DNA of 64,000 bases from Streptomyces achromogenes (GTDB lineage: Bacteria; Actinomycetota; Actinomycetes; Streptomycetales; Streptomycetaceae). The translations under genes were made by a program, and so were the position numbers. Under the pieces are notes generated by a model. It worked only from the letters and a program-made list of their open reading frames with translations, did not search any database and had not been told where the DNA came from. The stretch lies in assembly GCF_030816715.1 (NCBI RefSeq), contig NZ_JAUSYH010000001.1:8308001-8372000 (forward strand). The letters are read 5' to 3'. Positions 50,146-58,054 of this stretch are shown one piece after another. Positions within the stretch are counted from its first letter, which is position 1. The number at the start of each line of letters is the position of its first letter.

Positions 50146-52317
50146 ATGACAACACGTGGTGCAGTGATCGGGGACGCCGCCGCCTACGCGCAGGCGGTCG
50201 AGGACGCGGTGAAGGCGTCGGCGGCGTACTACGCGGCCGGCACGTCGGGGCTGGACGACGACGACTACGACCGGCTGGTGCGGTCCATCGCGGCCTGGGA
50301 GGCCGAGCACCCGGAGCAGACGCTGGCCGACTCCCCGACGGGCAAGGTCGCCGGCGGAGCCGTGGTCGGCGACGTCCCGCACACGACGGCGATGCTGAGC
50401 CTGGACAACGTGTTCTCGCCCGAGGAGTTCACGGCGTGGACCGTCTCGCTGAGCAGACGCATCGGCCGCGAGGTCAGCCGGTTCAGCGTGGAGCCCAAGC
50501 TCGACGGCCTGGCGATCGCGGCCCGCTACCGGCAGGGCCGGCTGACACAGCTCGTCACCCGGGGCGACGGGACGGCCGGGGAGGACGTCTCGCACGCGAT
50601 CGGCACCGTGGAGGGTCTGCCGGCTGAGCTGGCGGAGCCGGTCACGGTGGAGGTGCGCGGCGAAGTCCTGATGACGAACGCCCAGTTCGAGCACGCCAAC
50701 GAGGTGCGCACCGCGCACGGCGGAGCACCGTTCGCCAACCCCCGCAACGCCGCCGCGGGCACACTGCGCGCCAGGGAACGCGCCTACACCGTCCCGATGA
50801 CGTTCTTCGGCTACGGCCTGCTGCCCCTCGCGGACACCGACCCGGCCCTCGCCGAGCGTCTGCGCGAGAGCGCGCACAGCGACCTCATGGCCGAGGCCGC
50901 CGGGCTCGGCGTGAACACCACGGCCGCCACCGCCGTGCCCGGCATCACCGCGGCCACCGTGGAGGAGGTCCTGGCCCGGGTGGCGGAGACGGCGGCGCTG
51001 CGCTCGACGCTGCCGTTCGGGATCGACGGGATCGTCGTCAAGGCCGACCTGGCCGCCGACCAGGCGGCCGCCGGATCCGGTTCACGCGCCCCGCGCTGGG
51101 CGATCGCCTTCAAGCTGCGGGCCGTGGAGAAGATCACCCGGCTGGTGGCGGTGGAGTGGAACGTGGGCCGTACCGGCGTCATCGCCCCGCGCGCCGTCCT
51201 GGAGCCGGTGGAGATCGAGGGGTCCACCATCACCTACGCCACGCTGCACAACCCGGCCGACATCACCCGCCGCGACCTGCGCCTCGGCGACCGGGTCATG
51301 GTCCACCGGGCCGGTGACGTCATCCCGCGCGTCGAGGCCCCGGTCGCCCATCTGCGCACCGGCGAGGAACAGCCCATCGTCTTCCCCGAGACCTGTCCGC
51401 GGTGCGGGTCGGGCATCGACACCAGCGAGCAGCGCTGGCGCTGCGAGAACGGCCGCGACTGCCATCTCGTCGCCTCCCTGTCCTACGCCGCCGGGCGAGA
51501 CCAGCTCGACATCGAGGGACTCGGCCACACCCGTGTGGTCCAGCTCGTCGACGCCCGACTCGTCGCGGACCTCGCCGACCTGTTCACCCTGACCCGGGAC
51601 CAACTGCTGGGCCTGGAGCGGATGGGGGAGACCAGCACGGACAACCTGCTGGCAGCGCTGGCCACCGCCAGGTCGCAGCCGCTGTCGAGGGTGCTGTGCG
51701 CGCTCGGCGTCCGTGGCACCGGCCGTTCGATGTCGCGGCGCATCGCCCGGCACTTCGCCACCATGGACCACCTCCGGGCCGCCGACGCCGAGGCGATCCG
51801 GCAGGTCGAGGGCATCGGCGCCGAGAAGGCCCCGTCGATCGTCGCCGAACTCGCAGAACTGGCCCCGCTCATCGACAAACTCGTCGCGGTCGGGGTGAAC
51901 ATGACCGAGCCGGGCGCCACCCCGCCCCTGCCCCGGACCGCGGCGGCAGCGGACGGGAACGAAGGTGACGGCACGGAAGGCAGGGAGAACACGGAAGGCA
52001 GGGAAAGCACGGGAGCCGCCGACGCGGCGGCCGTTCCCGGGCCGCTGGCCGGGATGACCGTGGTCGTCACCGGCGCGATGACCGGATCGCTGGAGAAGCT
52101 GAGCCGCAATCAGATGAACGAGCTCATCGAACGGGCCGGCGGCCGCTCCTCCTCCAGCGTCTCCGGGAAGACCTCGCTGGTGGTGGCCGGAGAGGGCGCC
52201 GGATCCAAGCGCGCCAAGGCCGAGGCCCTCGGCGTCCGCCTCGCCGCGCCCGACGAGTTCGCCGCCCTGGTCGCCGACCTCCTCGCCCCGGACGCCGGCG
52301 CCCGGCCGTCGGCGTGA
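50146..52317 (+). CDS. ligA: NAD-dependent DNA ligase
   Basis: A 723-aa NAD+-dependent DNA ligase that seals nicks in duplex DNA. Order: Ia/adenylation domain with the nucleophile Lys in EPKLDGLAI (about residue 118) and NPRNAAAGTLR; OB fold; zinc finger with CPRCGSG and C...C ending RDCH (about 418-440); helix-hairpin-helix repeats (GVRGTGRS, VEGIGAEKAPSIV); BRCT domain from about 630 (MTVVVTGAMTGSLEKLSRNQM). An acidic Gly/Glu linker precedes the BRCT. The ATG at 50146 fits the predicted leaderless start; the ATG at 50137 lies in the -10. A PafBC-like promoter and no replication neighbours suggest a damage-inducible paralogue, by inference. Confidence 0.93.
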   Translation: MTTRGAVIGDAAAYAQAVEDAVKASAAYYAAGTSGLDDDDYDRLVRSIAAWEAEHPEQTLADSPTGKVAGGAVVGDVPHTTAMLSLDNVFSPEEFTAWTVSLSRRIGREVSRFSVEPKLDGLAIAARYRQGRLTQLVTRGDGTAGEDVSHAIGTVEGLPAELAEPVTVEVRGEVLMTNAQFEHANEVRTAHGGAPFANPRNAAAGTLRARERAYTVPMTFFGYGLLPLADTDPALAERLRESAHSDLMAEAAGLGVNTTAATAVPGITAATVEEVLARVAETAALRSTLPFGIDGIVVKADLAADQAAAGSGSRAPRWAIAFKLRAVEKITRLVAVEWNVGRTGVIAPRAVLEPVEIEGSTITYATLHNPADITRRDLRLGDRVMVHRAGDVIPRVEAPVAHLRTGEEQPIVFPETCPRCGSGIDTSEQRWRCENGRDCHLVASLSYAAGRDQLDIEGLGHTRVVQLVDARLVADLADLFTLTRDQLLGLERMGETSTDNLLAALATARSQPLSRVLCALGVRGTGRSMSRRIARHFATMDHLRAADAEAIRQVEGIGAEKAPSIVAELAELAPLIDKLVAVGVNMTEPGATPPLPRTAAAADGNEGDGTEGRENTEGRESTGAADAAAVPGPLAGMTVVVTGAMTGSLEKLSRNQMNELIERAGGRSSSSVSGKTSLVVAGEGAGSKRAKAEALGVRLAAPDEFAALVADLLAPDAGARPSA

Positions 52318-52658
52318 CGGCCACCGCGGCAGCCGTCCGCGCCTCCCGGCCCGGCGATCGCCACACGATCAGCACCCGCTCCGCCCTCCGGTCGACGCCC
52401 GATCCGGCCGGTGATCCGCACCACTTGACGGCGGAGAGCGACGTCACGCCAGGTGGTGCGGTATTGGCCGGGGGCGCGACACGCGGTACCGTCGCTCTGA
52501 TATCGACGACGTCAGCACGGAAGCCGGTGGAAATCCGGCACGGTCGCGCCACTGTGAACGATGCGTCCCTCCTCGAGGGGCACATCAAGAGTCAGACCCG
52601 GAGCCGTCGTCCTGTGCACCACCGAGATGGGACGCGAACTCCCAGAGGAGGCCCTGCC
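52318..52658. other. Leader region of the cbtBA operon
   Basis: About 340 bp. The second half is the cobalamin riboswitch described separately. In the first 150 bp I see no gene or clear terminator for ligA. Confidence 0.5.
52485..52600 (+). promoter_or_regulatory. Cobalamin riboswitch upstream of cbtB
   Basis: The core reads GCACGGAAGCCGGTGGAAAT, then CCGG, then GCGCCACTGTGA (B12 box and adjoining elements, 52515-52557), followed by a hairpin CCCTCCTCGAGGGG and AGTCAGACC at 52589-52597. This order matches the AdoCbl riboswitch, in its compact actinobacterial form. Boundaries are approximate. It should lower cbtBA expression when cobalamin is plentiful. Confidence 0.88.
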
Positions 52659-52880
52659 ATGGCGCAGCATGTCGCCCAGCCGACCCCCACCACTCCCGTG
52701 GTCCCCGCCAAGCTGCCGCTGAAGGACGTCGCCCCCTGGGCGGTCTTCTTCGGCGTCCTGATGCTGGTCCTGCTGTACTTCGTCGGCGCCGAACAGGGCG
52801 CCACCTCCGTCGTCTCCGGCGAGGGAGTCCACGAGTGGGTGCACGACGCACGCCACCTTCTCGGCTTCCCCTGCCACTGA
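52659..52880 (+). CDS. cbtB: CbtB, cobalt transporter small subunit
   Basis: A 73-aa protein with one membrane helix (VAPWAVFFGVLMLVLLYFVGA) and a conserved His-rich C-terminus (VHEWVHDARHLLGFPCH), the CbtB signature that probably binds cobalt. AGAGGAGG lies 7 bases upstream of the ATG. It is encoded directly under a cobalamin riboswitch and followed by cbtA. Confidence 0.93.
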   Translation: MAQHVAQPTPTTPVVPAKLPLKDVAPWAVFFGVLMLVLLYFVGAEQGATSVVSGEGVHEWVHDARHLLGFPCH

Positions 52881-52900
52881 CGAGGGACGCCGCGCACCAG

Positions 52901-53659
52901 ATGAACTCCGCAACGGTAAGAAACCTGCTCGTCCGCGGCATGCTCGCCGGCCTCGCGGCCGGCGTGCTCGCCCTGGTCGTCGCCTACTTCCTCGGTGAGC
53001 CGAACGTCGACGGTGCGATCGGCTTCGAGGAGTCCCACGCGCCCGCGCACGAGCACGAGGTCGAACTCGTCTCCCGCAGCCTCCAGTCCACCGCGGGCCT
53101 CGCCACCGGCGTGCTGGTGTACGGGGTCGCCTTCGGCGGCATCGCCGCCCTCGCCTACTGCTTCGCGCTCGGCCGCGTCGGCCGCTTCACCCCCCGGGCC
53201 ACGGCGCTCCTGCTCTCGGGAGCGGCGCTGCTCACCGTGTACGTCGTCCCGTTCCTGAAGTACCCGGCCAACCCGCCCGCGGTCGGTGACCACGACACCA
53301 TCGCCAAGCGGACCACCCTGTACTTCCTGATGATGGTGCTCGGCGTGCTCCTCGCGGTCGCCGCGGTGATCGCGGGCAAACGGCTCGCACCGGGACTGGG
53401 CTCCTGGTACGCGACGGTCGTCGCCGTCCTCGGCTTCACCGTCGTGATCGGGCTGGCCTACGCGTTCCTGCCCGCCGTCAACGAGGTGCCGGCGGACTTC
53501 CCGGCGACCCTGCTGTGGCGTTTCCGGCTCTCCTCGCTCGCCCTGCAGGTCACGATGTGGGCGTGCTTCGGCCTGGTCTTCGGGGAACTGGCCGAACGGC
53601 TGCTGAACCCGAAGCCCGCCGCGGTCCCCGCGGGGACCGCGGTGACCGCCTCGCGATAG
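52901..53659 (+). CDS. cbtA: CbtA, cobalt transporter membrane subunit
   Basis: A 252-aa membrane protein with about six helices. It shows MLAGLAAGVLALVVAYFLGEP near the start, a His-rich loop (SHAPAHEHEVE) and FLKYPANPPAVGDHDTI, all typical of CbtA. It takes up cobalt for B12 synthesis. The start at ATG 52901 fits the family N-terminus; the longer frame from 52835 overlaps cbtB. It lies 20 bp after cbtB in the same riboswitch-controlled unit. Confidence 0.93.
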   Translation: MNSATVRNLLVRGMLAGLAAGVLALVVAYFLGEPNVDGAIGFEESHAPAHEHEVELVSRSLQSTAGLATGVLVYGVAFGGIAALAYCFALGRVGRFTPRATALLLSGAALLTVYVVPFLKYPANPPAVGDHDTIAKRTTLYFLMMVLGVLLAVAAVIAGKRLAPGLGSWYATVVAVLGFTVVIGLAYAFLPAVNEVPADFPATLLWRFRLSSLALQVTMWACFGLVFGELAERLLNPKPAAVPAGTAVTASR

Positions 53660-53689
53660 GCCGCGGACTCCGTCCCGGAGACCGACGAC

Positions 53690-53728
53690 GATCGGGCGGA
53701 CTCGGCCTCAGGCCGCCTCCGCCCGATC
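53690..53728. terminator. Nested hairpin between cbtA and phosphatase-like gene
   Basis: GATCGGGCGGA (53690-53700) pairs exactly with TCCGCCCGATC (53718-53728), and the loop contains a smaller CGGCCT/AGGCCG stem. It overlaps the last codons of the minus-strand gene. Confidence 0.68.
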
Positions 53729-54289
53729 CAGCGGGAGCCCCAGCCGCAGGTTCCAGCGGCCACCGCGCCCGCTGACGGAGGTGGCCGTGAGCGGCGGCAC
53801 GTCCAGCCGCCAGAAGGCCGCGGCGGACGCTCCCAGCACATGCACCACCGCGGCCCGTACGATCTCCGGCTCGACGACGGCCAGCACGCGTCCCTCGCCG
53901 TCCGCAGCCTTCTCCAGCCAGCGGGCCACCCGTTCGCACAGATCCCGCACGGACTCGCCGCCGTGCGGCGCCGACGTGGGATCGGCGAGCCAGCGGGCCA
54001 CCGCCTCCGGCTCCGCGGCGCCGACCTCGGCGAGCGTCAGGCCCCGCCACCGGCCCACCGCCAGCCCCGCCAGCTCCGCCGTCTCCAGCGCGTCGAGACC
54101 GAGCGCCGCCGCCGTCTCACCGCACCGCACACCGGGCGAGACGAGGACTCTCCCGGCCGCGGGCAGGGTCCCGGCGGCGGCGCGGGCGAGTGCCGCCCCG
54201 GCGGCGTCGATCGAGGCCCCGTCGTCGAAACGGGCCTGCCGCAGCGACGAACTCGTCGCGGGCGAGACGAAAACGACCCGGATGGTCAC
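53708..54289 (-). CDS. Histidine-phosphatase-fold protein lacking catalytic histidines
   Basis: A 193-aa protein with the phosphoglycerate mutase/CobC-like layout: N-terminal strand MTIRVVFVSPATSSSLRQAR, VLVSPGVRCGETAAAL, GRWRGLTLAEV, GGESVRDLCERV and LAVVEPEIVRAAVVHVLG. In active members the first strand ends in RHG and the late strand carries a His; here these read SPA and VEPE, so both catalytic histidines are absent. It is probably a pseudoenzyme or has another role. The GTG at 54289 overlaps the ABC ATPase stop (GTGA) and has AAGGAG upstream, so it belongs to the B12 importer operon. In B12 loci this fold usually includes alpha-ribazole phosphatase. Confidence 0.8.
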   Translation of the reverse strand: MTIRVVFVSPATSSSLRQARFDDGASIDAAGAALARAAAGTLPAAGRVLVSPGVRCGETAAALGLDALETAELAGLAVGRWRGLTLAEVGAAEPEAVARWLADPTSAPHGGESVRDLCERVARWLEKAADGEGRVLAVVEPEIVRAAVVHVLGASAAAFWRLDVPPLTATSVSGRGGRWNLRLGLPLDRAEAA

Positions 54290-55350
54290 GTGGCGGCTCC
54301 TTCTGATGCGGTCATCGACGTACGGGTCTCCCGGCGCGGGGCGCGCAGGGCCTGGTCGCGCGGAGGACGTGGCGGGCAGAGCGCGTTCGCGCGGCGGACG
54401 GCGGCGCCGCCCGCCACGCGACACAGGATCAGCCCGCCGACGGCCGTACGCCGCCCGGCCGTCCCGCGTTCCGCCGATCCTCGTTCCCCCGTGTCCCGCT
54501 TCGCCGCGCCCGCGTCCTGCTCCTGCCGCCCGCCGTCCTGCTGCTCCCCGTTCCGCTCGGCGGGCAGGGCGCCCAGGAAGCGTATGTGCGGGCGGCCGTC
54601 GGGGCCGTGGCGGGTGAGGTCGGCCCGCACGCCGTAGACGTCGGCGATCAGCGCCTCGGTGAGCACCTCCTGCGGTGTGCCGCCGGCCACCGCCCTGCCC
54701 TGCTTGAGGACGACGACCCGGTCGCAGTACATCGCCGCCAGGTTCAGATCGTGCAGCGCGACGACAGTGGTCACTCCGAGCTCGGTGATCAGGTCCAGCA
54801 GCGCGAGCTGGTGCTGGATGTCGAGGTGGTTGGTGGGCTCGTCCAGCAGCAGTTCCCGCGGCTGCTGGGCGAGCGCGCGGGCGACCTGGACACGCTGGCG
54901 CTCCCCGCCGGAGAGGGTGTGCCACAGCCGGCCGGCCTTGTCGGCGAGACCGGTCCGCTCCAGCGCGGAACGGACCGCCGCCTCGTCCTCGGCCGAGGCG
55001 GCGCCCCAGGCCCGGCGATGCGGGACACGGCCCAGGCGTACGACGTCCAGGACGCTCAACGCGACCTGCGCGTCGGCCTGTTGCTCCACGACGGCGATCC
55101 GCCGGGCGACCGCCCGCCGCCCGAGCTGCGCCAGCGGACGGCCGTCGAGGGTGACGACTCCCGAGGCGGGGGCGAGGACGCCGGCGAGCAGACGCAGCAG
55201 CGTGGACTTGCCGGAGCCGTTCGGCCCGAGCAGGCCGGTGACGGTTCCCGGGCGCAGCGCGAGGCCGACCCCGTCCAGGATCAGCGAGCCGCCCGCCGTG
55301 TAGACGAGGCGGTCGCCGCGCAGGCCGGCGTCCTCGACGGTCCCGGTCAT
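54286..55350 (-). CDS. ABC transporter ATP-binding protein, B12/siderophore type (BtuD/FecE-like)
   Basis: A 354-aa ATPase. Walker A is GPNGSGKST (about residues 39-47), Q-loop VVEQQADAQ, signature LSGGERQRV, Walker B LLLDEPTNHLD and the switch His in ALHDLNLA. Residues about 270-354 form a charged, low-complexity extension (EQQDGGRQEQDAGAAKRD and after) not found in typical members of about 260 aa. The extension is probably translated, since its stop overlaps the next start as GTGA. It powers the FecCD-type permease encoded just upstream. Cytoplasmic, membrane-associated. Confidence 0.92.
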   Translation of the reverse strand: MTGTVEDAGLRGDRLVYTAGGSLILDGVGLALRPGTVTGLLGPNGSGKSTLLRLLAGVLAPASGVVTLDGRPLAQLGRRAVARRIAVVEQQADAQVALSVLDVVRLGRVPHRRAWGAASAEDEAAVRSALERTGLADKAGRLWHTLSGGERQRVQVARALAQQPRELLLDEPTNHLDIQHQLALLDLITELGVTTVVALHDLNLAAMYCDRVVVLKQGRAVAGGTPQEVLTEALIADVYGVRADLTRHGPDGRPHIRFLGALPAERNGEQQDGGRQEQDAGAAKRDTGERGSAERGTAGRRTAVGGLILCRVAGGAAVRRANALCPPRPPRDQALRAPRRETRTSMTASEGAAT

Positions 55351-56405
55351 CGCGCGCTCCTGGTCCGGTACAGCACGAGGACGAACGCGGGGACGCCGAT
55401 CAGCGAGGTCACCACGCCCACCGGCACCTCCTGCGGGTCCAAGGCGGTGCGGGCGAGGGTGTCCACCCACACCAGGAACACCGCCCCCGCCAGAGAGGTG
55501 GCCGGCAGCAGCCGGGTGTGTCCGGGACCGGTCAGGGCGCGGGCCGCGTGCGGGAGCACGAGGCCGACGAAGCCGATCGCCCCCGACGAACTGACCAGAG
55601 TGGCCGTCAGCAGGGCGGTGGCGCACAGCAGGACCAGCCGGGTGCGGGCCACGTGCACGCCCAGCGAGGCGGCCGCGTCCTGCCCGAACGCGAAGGCGTC
55701 CAGCGTCGTCGCGTACCCCGTGCACACCAGCAGCACCGCGGCCAGCACCGCCAGACCCAGGCCCACGTCCGCCCAGTCGGCCCCGCTGAGCGAGCCGAGC
55801 AGCCAGAACAGCACCCCGCGGGTGGTCTCCGCGTCGGCGGTCGTCATGACGACGAACGAGGTGAGCGCCGAGAACAGCTGCATCGCCGCCACCCCGGCGA
55901 GCACCACGCGGTCCGTGGCGCCCCCCAGGCTGTGACTGAGCAGCAGCACCAGCGCGAAGGAGACCGCCGCGCCCAGGAAGGCGCCCCCGGACACCGACAG
56001 GGCTCCGCCGCCCGCCCCGAGCACGACCACCACCACCGCGCCCGTCGAGGCCCCGGACGAGATCCCGAGGACGAACGGGTCGGCGAGCGGGTTGCGCAGC
56101 AGGGACTGCATCACCGCGCCGCACACCGCGAGACCCGCGCCGCACACCGCGGCGAGCAGGGTCCGGGGCAGCCGCAGGTTCCACACGATGCCGTCCCTCA
56201 ACGGCGTCGACCCGGCCTCTCCGAAGCCGAGATGGGCGGCCACCGTGGACCACACGTCCCCGACCGCGATGTCCGCCGGACCGATGGTGATGGCCACGGC
56301 GACGGACGCGCACAGCAGCGCGAGACCGGCCGCCCACAGCAGTACGTGGCGCAGCCCCCGCGCCGCCACCGCGGGCGCGGCGGCCGCCGGTCCCGCGGCG
56401 CTCAT
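55347..56405 (-). CDS. ABC transporter permease, BtuC/FecCD type
   Basis: A 352-aa permease with about ten membrane helices. FecCD motifs are NLRLPRTLLAAVCGAGLAV, GAVMQSLLRNPLADPFVLG and GAIGFVGLVLPHAARAL. Start and stop overlap both neighbours by four bases (ATGA), so the three importer genes are co-translated. It sits under a cobalamin riboswitch and so is most likely the corrinoid channel. Confidence 0.94.
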   Translation of the reverse strand: MSAAGPAAAAPAVAARGLRHVLLWAAGLALLCASVAVAITIGPADIAVGDVWSTVAAHLGFGEAGSTPLRDGIVWNLRLPRTLLAAVCGAGLAVCGAVMQSLLRNPLADPFVLGISSGASTGAVVVVVLGAGGGALSVSGGAFLGAAVSFALVLLLSHSLGGATDRVVLAGVAAMQLFSALTSFVVMTTADAETTRGVLFWLLGSLSGADWADVGLGLAVLAAVLLVCTGYATTLDAFAFGQDAAASLGVHVARTRLVLLCATALLTATLVSSSGAIGFVGLVLPHAARALTGPGHTRLLPATSLAGAVFLVWVDTLARTALDPQEVPVGVVTSLIGVPAFVLVLYRTRSAR

Positions 56406-57454
56406 CCCGCGAGACCGTACGCGCGCAGTGCCGCCGCCACCTTCTCCACGCCCTCGACCGTGCGCACGGTCGGGTTCATCGCCTGCCCGGACAGCAGCAC
56501 GTACCGCTTCTCGCGTACCGCGGTCATGTTCCTGGTGACCGGATCGGACTCCAGGAACGCGATCTTCCGGGCCGCGGTCTCGGCCGTCTGCTGTCTGCGG
56601 GTCAGGTCGCCGATGACGAGGACGTCCGGGTCGCGGTCGGCGACCGTCTCCCAGTTGACCTGCGGCCACTCCTCCTCGGTGTCGTCGAAGACGTTCTTCG
56701 CGCCGAGTTCGCGGGTGATGACGCCGGGGGCGCCGCAGCAGCCGGCCATATAGGGGGACTGGGAGTTGGCGAACCAGTAGAGGAGGGTGACGTTCTCGGC
56801 ATCGAGTCCCGAAGCGGCCCTGCTCACCCGGGTCTTCAGGTCGGCCACCAGTGTCTCGCCCCGCTTCTCCACCCCGAAGACCCTGGCCAGGTCGCGTACT
56901 TCGCCGTAGACCGCGTCCATGGTCAGCGGCTCGGTGCGGACGCCGTCGCCGTCGCCGCTGTTGTCCTTGCCGGAGCAGTCGGAGGGGGAGAGATAGGTCG
57001 GGACCCCGAGCTTCTCGAACTGGTCTCGGGTGGCCACCCCGCCCTTGCCGAGCGTGGAGGCGAACGAGGCGGCCACGAAGTCGGGTTCGACGTCCAGGAC
57101 CTTCTCGAAGGAGGGCGCGTTGTCGGCCAGCCGCGTCACCCGGGCGTCGGCCTTCTCGAGGCTCTTGGGCAGCGGATCGGTCCAGGTGGCGGTGCCCGCC
57201 ATCCGGTCGGCGAGCCCGAGGGAGAGCATGATCTCCGTCGTTCCCTGGTTGAGGGAGACCGCCCGCCGAGGGGGAGCGTCGATCCGCACCCGCTGTCCGC
57301 AGTTGTCGAGCGTGACCGGCCGGCCGGCCGTGTCGCTGTCGGCGGGACCGTCGGCGGAGGAGGCGGAGGGGGCGGCGGAGCCGCCGCAGCCGGTCGACAG
57401 GAGGACGCCCGCCAGGAACAGGACGGCAGAGCGGACGGGACGTGCGAACGGCAC
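56402..57454 (-). CDS. ABC transporter substrate-binding lipoprotein, BtuF-like
   Basis: A 350-aa periplasmic-binding protein of the helical-backbone type. The lipoprotein signal ends in LLSTGCGG (Cys near residue 23). The two lobes include RRAVSLNQGTTEIMLSLGLADRM and WPQVNWETVADRDPDVLVIGD. It has unusual Cys residues (DCSGKDN; MAGCCGAPG) that may form disulfides. It captures corrinoid outside the membrane and delivers it to the permease. It is the first gene under the minus-strand cobalamin riboswitch. Confidence 0.92.
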   Translation of the reverse strand: MPFARPVRSAVLFLAGVLLSTGCGGSAAPSASSADGPADSDTAGRPVTLDNCGQRVRIDAPPRRAVSLNQGTTEIMLSLGLADRMAGTATWTDPLPKSLEKADARVTRLADNAPSFEKVLDVEPDFVAASFASTLGKGGVATRDQFEKLGVPTYLSPSDCSGKDNSGDGDGVRTEPLTMDAVYGEVRDLARVFGVEKRGETLVADLKTRVSRAASGLDAENVTLLYWFANSQSPYMAGCCGAPGVITRELGAKNVFDDTEEEWPQVNWETVADRDPDVLVIGDLTRRQQTAETAARKIAFLESDPVTRNMTAVREKRYVLLSGQAMNPTVRTVEGVEKVAAALRAYGLAG

Positions 57455-58054
57455 GGAGTTTCCTTCGGCGTCGAGGGCTCAAGCGCGAAGCCCGGTCGTA
57501 CGGTGCGCTCCTCCGGCCGGTCTGCGACACCGGAGGCCGCCAGCAGGTCTTCGGACTCGGGGTCACCCGGGCGAGGCGCCTTCCCGGAGCGCGTGCGCGC
57601 CCCAGTGGCCGAAAGCCCCGCCCGTCGCCCTTACCGCTGCGCGTCAGCTCCGGAGTTCCACCGGATTCCCTGACCCCCGCGCGCCCGAGGGGCGCGCACG
57701 AGTACGACTGGCCTCGGCAAGCTACCACAGGCATCGGGGGCCCCGAGGAGGGTGACCTTCGGCACATCGGAGGTCTCCGGCCCGGCAAGTGCTTTCATCG
57801 TGCACCTGTTGCTCATCGCGCACTGTTCCCGCAGGGAAAGCACGTGTCACCCGACCTCTGACAGGACGTCACATGGACGCGGGAGAACCGGAGGACGGCC
57901 CGGCACTTACTTCCAGGTGCGTGAAGCCGCGGGGGAGGAGACGCTCCAGCCCGCCGTCCCAGCGCCTAGTCTGTGGTCCGGACCCCACCGGGCCTTCCCC
58001 CGCAGCGTGGGCGGGATCTCCGCCCGTCACCACCGAGAACAGGCGGCCGAGGGC
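57455..58054. other. Divergent region between B12 importer and kinase gene
   Basis: About 600 bp. The left two thirds carry the minus-strand riboswitch. The right third is the kinase leader; open frames there are Ser/Arg-rich and have no family features. No further element can be supported. Confidence 0.5.
57540..57740 (-). promoter_or_regulatory. Cobalamin riboswitch upstream of the B12 importer
   Basis: On the minus strand: GGGAATCCGGTGGAACTCCG, then GAGCTGACGCGCAGCGGTAA, then GCCACTG (B12 box region), then CCGGGAAGGCG, and CGAGTCCGAAGACCTGCTGG at the 3' end (about 57541-57560). This is the full classical AdoCbl riboswitch order. It ends about 85 bases before the lipoprotein ATG. Boundaries, especially the 5' end, are approximate. 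Confidence 0.93.

Noticed and set aside
57631..57843. A 70-aa minus-strand frame upstream of the B12 importer
   Set aside because: It lies over the cobalamin riboswitch, whose conserved boxes explain the sequence.
57752..58054. An upstream extension of the Ser/Thr kinase
   Set aside because: Kinases of this group begin just before the RLGAGGMG loop; the extension has no family features.
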